Assembly: GCF_005780165.1 (NCBI RefSeq)
Contig: NZ_VAUV01000018.1
Span: 1-64,000, forward strand
Reading direction: 5' to 3'
DNA length: 64,000 bases
Source: Phragmitibacter flavus
GTDB lineage: Bacteria; Verrucomicrobiota; Verrucomicrobiia; Verrucomicrobiales; Verrucomicrobiaceae
Shown here: positions 7,582-16,282 of the stretch, piece by piece
Numbering within the stretch: the stretch's first letter is position 1
How the letters are laid out: the number at the start of each line of letters is the position of its first letter
Program-made: the position numbers and the translations under genes
The notes under the pieces: generated by a model
What the model saw: only the letters and a program-made list of their open reading frames with translations
Databases searched by the model: none
What the model was told of the DNA's origin: nothing

Positions 7582-10503
7582 CTATAAGCCCCCACGTCGA
7601 CGACGCCAAACCATGCCCACCACTCCCGCGAGCAACAAAATCACCCTCGAAGGCTCCGGCACCACCGACACCCTCACATAAAATCCATCGTCATCCGCGA
7701 ACGTCGTCCACATCAGCCCATCCCCCAGAGTCGGCATCGAAGCCAGCGTCGGCACCCCCACCGCCCGGTTCGCCGCCGTCACCCCGCTCCAGTCGATCAG
7801 CATCCACGTGTCGTTCTCATTCCAGGTCCAGGCCCCCAACGCCGTCACGTCCAAAGAACTTCCCACCAACGACACCGAACTGCTGCTGAACAACCTCAAC
7901 ACATCGTTTTCTCCCAGCGGATCACTCACGCCCGCGCCGTCGTTCGCAAACAAATCAAACTGCAAGCGCCCGGCCAGATTGATCGCCACATTGGTCAGCC
8001 CCCCCACCGCATCATTCCCCAACACCAGATCCTGGGCCAATCCGCCCGTCACCCCGTGCGTGTTCCCCACCATCAAGAACGTCCCCGCCGACAACGTGAT
8101 GCTCGCCGCCTCGCCACCGGTGATGCTCCCCGTCCCGCCCAGTTTCGCCCCCGAATTCGCCAGCGTCAGCACATTCCCAAATCCCGTCGCCGAACCAGTC
8201 GTGTTTCCCGCCAACAGCGTCCCTGCCTCCACCCGTGTCGGCCCGGTGTAAGTATTCGAATTGGTTAAACTCAAGATCCCATTGCCCCTCTTCGTCAGTC
8301 CCGAAACCTGGCCTGCCTGCTGCGAAATCACCCCCGCCAGTTCCGCCGAATCGCCCCCCACCCCTTGGTTCACCGTAAAATTCCGCTGACTGCCATTGGA
8401 GTTCAGATTGATCGCGTTCACCACCGTCACCTTGCTATCCGCCGTCGCCGATCCAAAAATGAAATCATTGCCGAAAATATGCAGCGATGTGTTAAGCGCA
8501 CTCTGCGCCCCCGACCCACCAAAATTGACCGTTAAATCCCCGCCCCTCGCCGCAAATCCACCATTCTGCCCGCCCCCCTGACCCGCCGCTGGCGTTGCAC
8601 TGTTGCTGAACCCTCTGATGAACGAACCATTCCCCTGCAAAACCCCATTGCCGTTGAGATAAAGCCCCCCGCCGCCCAGTGCCCCGGAACTGATCGTCCC
8701 CACATCCAACACCCCGCCCAACACCGACGTCATCCCGGTATTCAAATTCGTTCCCGTCAGCGTCAACGTGCCCGGCCCCCGCTTCGTCAACGCCCCCGTC
8801 GTCGCCGTGCTGCTGCCGCTCACGGTGAGATTCGTCGCCGCATTGGTCACCTCAATCGTCCCAGTCGTTCCGGCGTTGATCACAAAATTCCGATCCGTCG
8901 ACGCCGTCGCCCCCGTGTATTGAATCCCCCCGCCCGCAAACACCCAATTCGTCGCCGCATTGCTCGAAGCCCCCAAATTCCCCACCACCCCGCCATCCCC
9001 AATCGTCGCCACACTTACCAGTCCGCCACCAAGACTCACCCCACCCGTGAACGTATTCTGCGCCGACAAAATCAGCAATCCCGTCCCCAGCTTGTTGATC
9101 CCCGACGGCGAAAATCCCGCCCCGCCATTCGACACCACCCCACGCAACTCCGCCGAATCCCCACCCGCCCCCCCCGTCACCGTAAAATTCCGCTTCCCGT
9201 TGCTGTTGATGCTGATCGGATTCAGCACCACCACCTTGCTGTCCGCCGTCGCCGAACCAAAACGGAAATCATTCCCAAAAATGTATCCCGACCCGTTCAA
9301 TGCAATCTGCGCCGACGCCCCGCCAAAATTCAGCACCAGCTCCCCACCCCGCGCTGCAAACCCGCCATTCTGACCCGCCACCTGCCCCGCACCAGGATTG
9401 GCGCTGCTGCTGAACGCCCGCGTAAACGTCCCATTCCCCTGCAAAATCCCGTTCCCATTGATCAATAATCCACCGCTACCCAACGCCCCCGTGCTGATCG
9501 TGCCCACATCCAGCACGCCCTCAAGAATCGTCGTCAATCCCGTGTAACCGCTCGCCACCGGGGCCAGCGTCAGCGTCCCGTTCCCCGTCTTTGTCAGCGC
9601 CGATTCTCCATCGGCGTGATTCAAGATCCCCCCCGTAAACACCACATTGCCCACCGCCGCATTTACCACCAAATCCCTCGCCGCACCGATCGTCACCGGC
9701 CCGCCAATCGTCAATGCACCCGCTCCCACATTCATCAACCCGTTCACCTGCAAAGCCCCTGTCAAACCCGCCGCCGACGCTCCCGTATACCGGATCGTGT
9801 TCACCGAAGCATCCGCCACCAGCGCCCCACCCGCCGCCAGATCGTAATTCACCGTCCCCGTCACATCAATCATGTCTGCCGCAGTCGCCGCCGCCACGCC
9901 CGACAAGCCCACCACATTTCCCCCGCTCAACGTCGCATAACGAGTCGCCGCCCCCGTGCCGTGACTCGCCCACGCCCCGATGATCCCCGAACTCAGCGAA
10001 ATATTCGACGTCGTCACCGTGCCACTCCCCCGCACGTTCAACACCGATCCTGCCGACCGCGTGAAAACACCCGTTCCCAAGGTCAACACTCTCCCGGTCC
10101 CCACATTCCACACTTGCTGACTCCCTTTCAACATCGTCAGCCCGGACAGAATCGACAAATTCGGCCCGACCGCACTCATGTTGATCCCGCCAGAACTCAG
10201 CGTCAGCGTGTGAATCCCGCCAATCGTGACATCACCGCCCGGAGCCACAATCTCAATCCCCAACCATGTCCGGTCGGCACCCAACAAAACTGAATTCGCC
10301 CCCGTCACCGCACTCGTCCACCGCGCCGAATCAAACACCCCCGGCACCGCTCCCGACCAGCTCGAAGCCAGATTGAGATTGTCCGCGTTGTTCGCCTTGT
10401 CCACCGCCGACACCTGCATTGACAACGACCATAACAACCCAGCCATCACCAAAACCGCCACTCTGTCGCGCAGAAAAAGAATAGAGCTGAACATAAGCGT
10501 CAT
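7582..10503 (-). CDS. PEP-CTERM protein with autotransporter-type beta-strand repeats
   Basis: About 973 residues. The N-terminal signal peptide (M-T-L-M-F-S-S-I-L and a long hydrophobic stretch ending Q-V-S-A) precedes a Gly/Asn/Thr-rich body of autotransporter-associated repeats such as T-K-T-G-N-G-T-L-T-L and Y-T-G-P-T-R-V-E-A-G-T-L. Two blocks of about 150 residues are near-duplicates. The C-terminus is a PEP-CTERM signal: V-P-E-P, a hydrophobic helix, then R-R-R-R. Exosortase processing and surface location are expected from the family, but no exosortase gene is in the window. Starting at 10503 puts the signal peptide first; the frame opens at 10560. Confidence 0.88.
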   Translation of the reverse strand: MTLMFSSILFLRDRVAVLVMAGLLWSLSMQVSAVDKANNADNLNLASSWSGAVPGVFDSARWTSAVTGANSVLLGADRTWLGIEIVAPGGDVTIGGIHTLTLSSGGINMSAVGPNLSILSGLTMLKGSQQVWNVGTGRVLTLGTGVFTRSAGSVLNVRGSGTVTTSNISLSSGIIGAWASHGTGAATRYATLSGGNVVGLSGVAAATAADMIDVTGTVNYDLAAGGALVADASVNTIRYTGASAAGLTGALQVNGLMNVGAGALTIGGPVTIGAARDLVVNAAVGNVVFTGGILNHADGESALTKTGNGTLTLAPVASGYTGLTTILEGVLDVGTISTGALGSGGLLINGNGILQGNGTFTRAFSSSANPGAGQVAGQNGGFAARGGELVLNFGGASAQIALNGSGYIFGNDFRFGSATADSKVVVLNPISINSNGKRNFTVTGGAGGDSAELRGVVSNGGAGFSPSGINKLGTGLLILSAQNTFTGGVSLGGGLVSVATIGDGGVVGNLGASSNAATNWVFAGGGIQYTGATASTDRNFVINAGTTGTIEVTNAATNLTVSGSSTATTGALTKRGPGTLTLTGTNLNTGMTSVLGGVLDVGTISSGALGGGGLYLNGNGVLQGNGSFIRGFSNSATPAAGQGGGQNGGFAARGGDLTVNFGGSGAQSALNTSLHIFGNDFIFGSATADSKVTVVNAINLNSNGSQRNFTVNQGVGGDSAELAGVISQQAGQVSGLTKRGNGILSLTNSNTYTGPTRVEAGTLLAGNTTGSATGFGNVLTLANSGAKLGGTGSITGGEAASITLSAGTFLMVGNTHGVTGGLAQDLVLGNDAVGGLTNVAINLAGRLQFDLFANDGAGVSDPLGENDVLRLFSSSSVSLVGSSLDVTALGAWTWNENDTWMLIDWSGVTAANRAVGVPTLASMPTLGDGLMWTTFADDDGFYVRVSVVPEPSRVILLLAGVVGMVWRRRRGGL

Positions 10504-10589
10504 GATTGAAAAACGGAAAATCGAACCTTCGAAAAAAATCCTAGCACCGCCTTCCCCCATCCGTCATTCAACTATCGCCACCCAATCTT

Positions 10590-11753
10590 TCAGATTTTGC
10601 GTCGCTTTCGAAACTCTCCCGGCGTCATCCCTGACCGACGCTTAAATGCCTCAGCCATGTATTGCGGATGCTCAAATCCCGCCCTCTCGGCAATCGCCGC
10701 CAAGGTCAAATCCGACTGCGCCAGCAGATTTTCCACCAGCCTGAATTTGACCCGGTTGATCTCCTCCCCCGGCGACCTTCCCAGCACCGACATCATTCTT
10801 CGCTCCAGCACGCTTCTCGACAAACACGCCGCCCTCGCCACCTCTTTCACCCCGATCCCCTCCGCCGCATGCTCACGGATGAAAAACAACGCCCTGGCCA
10901 GCTGCTCATCCTCCACCGCCACGATTTCCGAAGACTGCCGCACCACAATGTCCCCCGTCGGCAATCCTACTGACATCCGCGGCGCCTCTTTTTTCCCCGA
11001 CTTCATCCACTCCGCCAGCAACTCCGCCGCCGCAAACCCCACTGCCTGACCGCGAAACTGCACACTCGACAACGGTGGCCACGCCGTCTCGCACAAGGTC
11101 GAATCATTCTCCGCCCCCACCACCGCCACCTGCTCCGGCACCAAAATCCCCGCCCTCCGCGCCGCATCCAGCAGCCAAAACCCCAATTGATCGCTGCAAG
11201 CAAACACCCCCACCGGTTTCTCCAACGCCACTAGCCAGTCCGCCAGCGCCCGCTGATGCTCATCCCACGTCATTTCCCGCGACGGAGAAAACGCCTCAAA
11301 CACCGGACACCCAAACCCCTCCTCGTTCACCACCTCCACAAAACGCTCCATCCGCTCCAAAAAATACCGCTCCGACGGATCCAGATAACCAGCAAACCGC
11401 TGAAAACCCCGACTCCGCAAATGCCCCGCCACCCGCTCCCCCATCTGCCGGTTGTCCATTCCCACAAAAGGAAACCCATGCTTCAAACTCGTTGTGCGCA
11501 GTTCCACTACCGGCAATCCCGTCGCCTCCAGCTGTGACAACATCTCCGCACTCCCCGACCTTGCCAAAATCCCGTCCCCCGACCACCCCTCCAGCCACTT
11601 CGGAAACTGCGACATCAAATCCCGCGGCTCAAGAAACAGCGACCACGGCCCATGCTCCGTCGCATACCGACGAATCCCCTGCACAATGTCACGACCATAA
11701 CTCCGCGACGTATCCACCAGCACCGCGATCTGTGGAATCTTCTCCCTCGCCAT
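10590..11753 (-). CDS. XylR-type AraC-family transcriptional regulator with sugar-binding domain
   Basis: A 387-residue regulator. Residues 8-270 form a LacI/periplasmic-binding-protein-like ligand domain (I-A-V-L-V-D-T-S-R-S-Y-G at the start, V-G-V-F-A-C-S-D near 180). Two AraC helix-turn-helix motifs follow (G-V-K-E-V-A-R-A-A-C-L-S-R-S and T-L-A-A-I-A-E-R-A-G-F-E-H-P-Q-Y). This order matches the XylR family, which senses a sugar and activates catabolic genes. It is the last gene of a three-gene minus-strand run after the acyl-CoA ligase (22-base gap). Its targets could be that run or the PEP-CTERM gene downstream; the sequence does not decide. Confidence 0.88.
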   Translation of the reverse strand: MAREKIPQIAVLVDTSRSYGRDIVQGIRRYATEHGPWSLFLEPRDLMSQFPKWLEGWSGDGILARSGSAEMLSQLEATGLPVVELRTTSLKHGFPFVGMDNRQMGERVAGHLRSRGFQRFAGYLDPSERYFLERMERFVEVVNEEGFGCPVFEAFSPSREMTWDEHQRALADWLVALEKPVGVFACSDQLGFWLLDAARRAGILVPEQVAVVGAENDSTLCETAWPPLSSVQFRGQAVGFAAAELLAEWMKSGKKEAPRMSVGLPTGDIVVRQSSEIVAVEDEQLARALFFIREHAAEGIGVKEVARAACLSRSVLERRMMSVLGRSPGEEINRVKFRLVENLLAQSDLTLAAIAERAGFEHPQYMAEAFKRRSGMTPGEFRKRRKI

Positions 11754-11775
11754 CCGCCACCCTCACCCCACAATC

Positions 11776-13197
11776 TCAACGCTGCAACTTCCCACTCGCC
11801 GTCTTCGGCAACTCCGCCACCATCGTATATCGCATCGGCACCTTGTATCCCGAAAGCTCCTTCCGACACCATCCCATCAACTCCGCCGATCTCGGGGGAC
11901 TCGCCCCCTCCTCCGGCACCACCTCCGCCGCCGGCACCGCACCGAACGTGGCATGCGCCATCGCCGACACCCGTGCCTCTTTCACCGCCGGATGTCCACA
12001 AAGCACCGCCTCCACCTCCTCGGGAAAACACTTCATCCCTCCCACATTGATCACCGACTTCGTCCTTCCAACCAAATAAATCGCCCCATCCGCATCCCTC
12101 TTTGCCAAATCCCCCGTTGCAAACCACCCGTCCTTTAAAACTTCCTCACGCAACATCCAAGGTGACAAATACGCATCAAACATCCCCGGCCCACGCAAAC
12201 CCAACTCCCCAACGCCCTCAATCCCTGCATTGGCAATCATCACCTCAAACCCCGCCTGCGGACGTCCCACCGACTCCGGCTTCTCCAGTGGCTCCTCCCC
12301 ATTCAACAACGGCAATCCCACCTCAATGATCCCCATCCCCTGACACAACGGCACCCCATACCGCCCATAAAAATCCTTCGCCACCTGCTCCGACAACGCC
12401 GCCGCCGTCGCCACCGCCAACCTCAAAGACTCCACCCGCTCCCCCTCTGCCAGTCCCGCCAGCAGCGCAAAATGGAACGGCGATCCATACAACACCGTCC
12501 CCCGCTCCGCCTTCAAGGTCCGATACACATCCGCCCCCAGGTGCGAATCCTCTAAGACCGTCGTCGCGCCATGCAGCAGATAGAGCACGATCGACACCGC
12601 AAAATGATGCGCCATCGGCAGCGTCCAGATCACCCGATCCCCCGGACCAATCCCCAGCTTCTGATTGCACGCCCGCACCCGCGCCAACAGCGTCTCATGC
12701 GACAACACCACCCCCTTGCGATTCCCCGTCGTCCCACTGCTGAAACGGATCAACGCCGGATTCAACTTCGCCAACTCCCCCTCATCAAAGTCCAAACGCC
12801 CCTCTCCCCGCAATCCCGACACCAACAACCCCGGCATCCCGTCCAGCAACAATTCCCTCTTCACTCCTCCCTCACCCGCCCAATCCTTCCCACCCGCACA
12901 CAGCACCACATCCAACCCCGTCGTCCTCACCAGCGACTCCCGCTCCGGTCCACTCAACTCGCCTGCCACCGGCACCAGCACCCCGCCCGCCCGCAACACC
13001 GCCAGCGACCACACCACATGATGCACCCCGTTCGGACAAAACAACCCGACCCGCTGCGCCCCATCCTTCCCCAGCAAACCCGCTGCTTCGCTCACCTTCG
13101 CCTCCAACTCCCCAAAACTCACCCCCACACCACCTGCCACCAATGCCGTGGCCGACCGATCACACCCCGCAAAAATCTCATCAACAATATTGATCAT
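11776..13197 (-). CDS. acyl-CoA synthetase / AMP-dependent ligase
   Basis: About 473 residues of the ANL superfamily, adenylating a carboxylic acid and transferring it to CoA or a carrier thiol. The P-loop-like core motif F-S-S-G-T-T-G-N-R-K-G is near residue 155. Q-G-M-G-I-I-E-V replaces the more usual Y-G-x-T-E, and F-A-T-G-D-L-A is the A7 motif. The C-terminus T-A-S-G-K-L-Q-R carries the catalytic Lys. The start at 13197 (M-I-N-I-V-D-E-I-F) avoids an upstream extension that would overlap the FAD oxidoreductase gene. It lies between that gene and the XylR-like regulator in one transcriptional direction. The acyl substrate is unknown. Confidence 0.85.
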   Translation of the reverse strand: MINIVDEIFAGCDRSATALVAGGVGVSFGELEAKVSEAAGLLGKDGAQRVGLFCPNGVHHVVWSLAVLRAGGVLVPVAGELSGPERESLVRTTGLDVVLCAGGKDWAGEGGVKRELLLDGMPGLLVSGLRGEGRLDFDEGELAKLNPALIRFSSGTTGNRKGVVLSHETLLARVRACNQKLGIGPGDRVIWTLPMAHHFAVSIVLYLLHGATTVLEDSHLGADVYRTLKAERGTVLYGSPFHFALLAGLAEGERVESLRLAVATAAALSEQVAKDFYGRYGVPLCQGMGIIEVGLPLLNGEEPLEKPESVGRPQAGFEVMIANAGIEGVGELGLRGPGMFDAYLSPWMLREEVLKDGWFATGDLAKRDADGAIYLVGRTKSVINVGGMKCFPEEVEAVLCGHPAVKEARVSAMAHATFGAVPAAEVVPEEGASPPRSAELMGWCRKELSGYKVPMRYTMVAELPKTASGKLQR

Positions 13198-13255
13198 CCT
13201 TCTAAAAAATCCGGCTTCCCCCTCTTGTCCACCATCAAATCCTCGACCGCCAACA

Positions 13256-14506
13256 TCACGATCTTTGATTGAATGCCTCAATCTCCACGACACCCTTCTC
13301 CGCCCACATCGCCGCCGCCCATCCCGCCGCCTGCCCCGACGCCAAACAAGTCCCCATCACCCGCACCGAAGCCAGCGCCTCATGCGAAGCCGACAAACAA
13401 CGCCCCGCCGCAAACAGCGACTCAAACTTCGCACTCCTCAAACTCCGCAATGGAATCTCCCCGACCGACCCCGCCTTCGCAAACAACCACCTCGGCCCCG
13501 TCGCTTTCTCCCGCAACTCCACCGGCCAAGCCACCCGCGCAATTCCATCTTCAAATCGCCGTCCCTCCAGCACATCCTCCACCCTCAATTCATAAACGCC
13601 TTCCATTCTCCGACTCTCCCTCACCCCTGCTCGAGTCGGCCACGCCGCCACCCCGCACCCCTCAAACCCCGACTGTTTCCGCTTTAACCAATCCACCAAA
13701 ATCCCCACCGATCTGCGTCCCAGCTGTTCCATCTTCGTAAGCATCGTCGCGTCCAGTGGATCATACGCCTCCCCCCCAGCCGCCAGATCCATCGTCAAAA
13801 AACATTCCCCAACGTTCGCCCCCGCACGCACTCCCGCGCCCAAAACTTCCTTCGGCAATTCACCCGATCTTACCCCAAACGCAATTCCGTGCGCCAGCCG
13901 CAGCCTGCCCGCTTCATCCAAAACCCCTTGATCCACCCCAGCAAGCTTCACCACATAAGCCGGCCTCTGCAACCGTGCCCCCTCCACCTGCCGCCAAGGT
14001 GCCCCGGCCATGGAAACCAACACCGCATCCCCCGTCGCATCCACCATCGCTTGCGCCCTCACCTTCACCTCCTGCCCCCGCGAAATTGCCGCCACTTCCC
14101 ATCCGCCATCATCCCCCTCCACGCCCGTCATCTCCGCATGCAAAAGCACCGTTAAATTTTCGCATTCCTCCACCATTTCGTCCGCCAACAACGCCAGCGC
14201 CCAAGGATCATGCAACAACACCTGCACCTTCCCCATGTGCACCGGCCCCCGCGCCCCACCCATTGCCAAAAGCCGCTGCGCCACCTCCATCGGAATCCCG
14301 GGATTCGCCGGCTCAACCACCTCATCCTCCCGCACCACATACAACCCGCAAATCGTATGCACCAAAGCCGCCGTCCCCATGCCTCCGAGGAATCCATTTC
14401 TCTCCAACAACACCACTCGCGCGCCCACTCGCGACGCCGCAATCGCCACCGCCATCCCTGCACTCCCACCCCCAGCCACCAGGACATCACATTCAAACAA
14501 ACTCAT
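13256..14506 (-). CDS. FAD-dependent oxidoreductase (FAD_oxidored type)
   Basis: About 416 residues. The N-terminal Rossmann motif G-G-G-S-A-G-M-A is preceded by C-D-V-L-V-A, and L-L-E-R-N-G-F-L-G-G-M-G-T is typical of FAD-dependent oxidoreductases of the succinate dehydrogenase/FixC fold. The C-terminal FAD motif is L-F-A-A-G-R-C-L-S-A-S-H-E-A with V-R-V-M-G-T-C. The ATG at 14506 is preferred over an upstream TTG. It is first in a run with the acyl-CoA ligase and XylR-like regulator. Substrate is not predictable; relatives act on secreted or polymer-derived compounds in planctomycetes and verrucomicrobia. Confidence 0.78.
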   Translation of the reverse strand: MSLFECDVLVAGGGSAGMAVAIAASRVGARVVLLERNGFLGGMGTAALVHTICGLYVVREDEVVEPANPGIPMEVAQRLLAMGGARGPVHMGKVQVLLHDPWALALLADEMVEECENLTVLLHAEMTGVEGDDGGWEVAAISRGQEVKVRAQAMVDATGDAVLVSMAGAPWRQVEGARLQRPAYVVKLAGVDQGVLDEAGRLRLAHGIAFGVRSGELPKEVLGAGVRAGANVGECFLTMDLAAGGEAYDPLDATMLTKMEQLGRRSVGILVDWLKRKQSGFEGCGVAAWPTRAGVRESRRMEGVYELRVEDVLEGRRFEDGIARVAWPVELREKATGPRWLFAKAGSVGEIPLRSLRSAKFESLFAAGRCLSASHEALASVRVMGTCLASGQAAGWAAAMWAEKGVVEIEAFNQRS

Positions 14507-14580
14507 TCCCAAAACCTACACAATCGCGGCTTTGACGACACCTGAAAATCTTCCGTGCCTCCGTGTATTGCGAGGAGCCC

Positions 14581-14695
14581 TTTGGAGTGCGCTGCTTCGC
14601 GGCGCTTTGGATTGGAACGGTTGCTATTTTGCAGGCGTCGACACTTAAATCTCAGCACCCTCAATCCAAAGCGGTGCTGAGCGCCGCACTCCAAA
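14581..14695. repeat. REP-like double-hairpin element, copy 1
   Basis: Two imperfect inverted arms face each other, 14581-14613 (TTTGGAGTGCGCTGCTT...) and 14663-14695 (...GAGCGCCGCACTCCAAA). Each arm contains its own GC-rich hairpin centre. A second copy with the same outer boundaries lies at 52787-52905. It fills most of the 234-base spacer between the FAD oxidoreductase and sucB. The structure resembles REP/BIME elements; no RAYT transposase is present here. Confidence 0.75.
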
Positions 14696-14740
14696 TTCAG
14701 AGCCGTCCTGACAGTGACCGTCTTGCAATATCTACCTTCC

Positions 14741-15889
14741 TCAAGCCCCCACCAGCAAGCGCGATGGATTCTCCAGACAATCCTTGATGCGCACCAGGAA
14801 TGTCACCGCTCCTTTACCATCCACAACGCGATGGTCATAGCTCACCGCCAGATACATCATCGGACGAATCACCACCTGACCATTCAACGCCACCGGACGC
14901 TGCTGGATGCTGTGCATTCCCAAAATGCCACTCTGCGGCGGATTCAAAATTGGCGTGCTCAACAGCGATCCATAAACCCCGCCATTGCTGATGGTGAACA
15001 CCCCGCCGGTTAGATCGTCGAGGGCAATTTTGCCCTCTTTCGCCTTGGCCGCATAAGCTAGAATGTCCTTCTCGATCTCCGCGAAGGTCTTCTTCTCACA
15101 ATCGCGCAACACCGGAACAATCAAGCCCTTCTCGGTGCCCACGGCCACGCCGATGTCATAAAAATGATTGCTGATGATCTCATCGCCATCCACCCGAACG
15201 TTCAACTGCGGAACCGCTTGCAACGCATCGACCACCGCCTTCACGAAGAACGACATGAAACCCAATTTCACTCCGTGCTTCTTCACGAAATCGTCCTGTA
15301 ACTGCTTGCGCAATTCCATCACCGCCGTCATGTCGACCTCGTTAAAGGTCGTCAGAATGGCTGCCGTGCGTTGAGCATTCACCAACTGCTCGGCAATGCG
15401 CTTGCGCAAAGGCGTCATCTTCTTGCGACTGGTCCGACCCGCAGGCTCTGCCTTGGATGGCGCTGGCGCACTTTCCTTCGGCACCAACCGCAGTTGCGGC
15501 TCCGCAGCTTTCGGAGCCGATGCAGCCTCCGCCGGTTTGCTTTCTGCCGCAGGGGCAGGAGCAGGAGCCGCTTCAACCTTCGCCGGAGCTTCTTCAGCAG
15601 GCGCAGCCGGTTTCGGCGCTTCCGCCGCAGGAGCAGGAGCCGTCGCAGCACCACTCGATTCTTCGATCACTCCCACCACCGCACCGACCGGCACGTCGTC
15701 ACCTTCCTGCGCCTGAATGCGCAAAATGCCATCCGCAGGGGCCGCAATCTCCTGCGCCACCTTGTCCGTTTCAAGCGTCAGCAACACATCGCCCTCTTTG
15801 ACGCTGTCGCCATCCTTCTTGTTCCATTGTGAAATGAGGCCGCTGGCGATGGACTCTCCGAGGGTAGGGATCTTAATTTCTGTGGGCAT
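14741..15889 (-). CDS. sucB: 2-oxoglutarate dehydrogenase E2, dihydrolipoyllysine succinyltransferase
   Basis: A 382-residue E2 of the TCA-cycle 2-oxoglutarate dehydrogenase complex. Residues 1-75 form one lipoyl domain with the lipoylated Lys43 in E-T-D-K-V. An Ala/Pro/Glu-rich linker spans roughly 80-145. The acyltransferase domain begins at [12 protein letters not shown] and carries the catalytic His in D-H-R-V-V-D-G near 352. A peripheral subunit-binding domain (usual S-P-x-x-R-x-L pattern) is not visible between linker and catalytic core. It is downstream of sucA, separated from it by hicB and hicA. No E3 (lpd) gene is present in the window. Confidence 0.95.
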   Translation of the reverse strand: MPTEIKIPTLGESIASGLISQWNKKDGDSVKEGDVLLTLETDKVAQEIAAPADGILRIQAQEGDDVPVGAVVGVIEESSGAATAPAPAAEAPKPAAPAEEAPAKVEAAPAPAPAAESKPAEAASAPKAAEPQLRLVPKESAPAPSKAEPAGRTSRKKMTPLRKRIAEQLVNAQRTAAILTTFNEVDMTAVMELRKQLQDDFVKKHGVKLGFMSFFVKAVVDALQAVPQLNVRVDGDEIISNHFYDIGVAVGTEKGLIVPVLRDCEKKTFAEIEKDILAYAAKAKEGKIALDDLTGGVFTISNGGVYGSLLSTPILNPPQSGILGMHSIQQRPVALNGQVVIRPMMYLAVSYDHRVVDGKGAVTFLVRIKDCLENPSRLLVGA

Positions 15890-15891
15890 GT

Positions 15892-16071
15892 TTACAAATT
15901 GCTGAGCTTTTTAATGATGCTTTTGGCCAAATATTCATTGATTTCGGTGTGCTGCGGAACGGGCTGGCAGGCACCGGTTTGCCGATTCTGAAACCAGTCG
16001 TGCTTGCCACCATGTCGAATCAGTTCGCATCCCATCAGTTCCAGTTGCTTCACCAAATCCCGCCGCTTCAT
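15892..16071 (-). CDS. hicA: HicA-type toxin (mRNA interferase)
   Basis: A 59-residue protein that begins [10 protein letters not shown] and has the HicA double-stranded-RNA-binding-like fold signature: H-G-G-K-H-D-W-F with the catalytic His, then V-P-Q-H-T-E-I-N and a C-terminal I-I-K-K-L. Family members cleave mRNA. Its ATG overlaps the stop of the upstream hicB by four bases (ATGA) and its TAA is two bases from the sucB ATG, so translation is coupled on both sides. The order antitoxin-then-toxin (hicBA) is a known variant. Confidence rests on motif match, length and coupling. Confidence 0.85.
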   Translation of the reverse strand: MKRRDLVKQLELMGCELIRHGGKHDWFQNRQTGACQPVPQHTEINEYLAKSIIKKLSNL

Positions 16072-16262
16072 GCCAGTTCCAACTGGGCATGTCGTTTGAT
16101 GTTGGGAACCAATCCCCCGGTGAGTTCCTTGTGCAAATCCAACAAATGCTCCTTCAGATCCTCAAACGAAGTTCCCTGGGTGACATAGTCAGGAAACTCG
16201 TCCAGAAACCCGAGCCAAAGCTCATCATCATTCCAATAGGTGATCGATGCTGAAGGATTCAT
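16068..16262 (-). CDS. hicB: HicB-type antitoxin
   Basis: A 64-residue protein with the partial-RNase-H-like HicB core: a W-L-G-F-L-D-E-F-P-D strand pair, V-T-Q-G-T-S-F-E-D-L, and the helix L-K-E-H-L-L-D-L-H. It lacks a recognisable C-terminal DNA-binding domain, as in short HicB proteins, so autorepression would need another mechanism. A GTG two codons upstream (16268) is an alternative start. It begins about 20 bases after the sucA stop and overlaps hicA by four bases. Its role is to neutralise the adjacent toxin. Confidence 0.82.
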   Translation of the reverse strand: MNPSASITYWNDDELWLGFLDEFPDYVTQGTSFEDLKEHLLDLHKELTGGLVPNIKRHAQLELA

Positions 16263-16282
16263 ACTCACAACGTTTCAGAACA

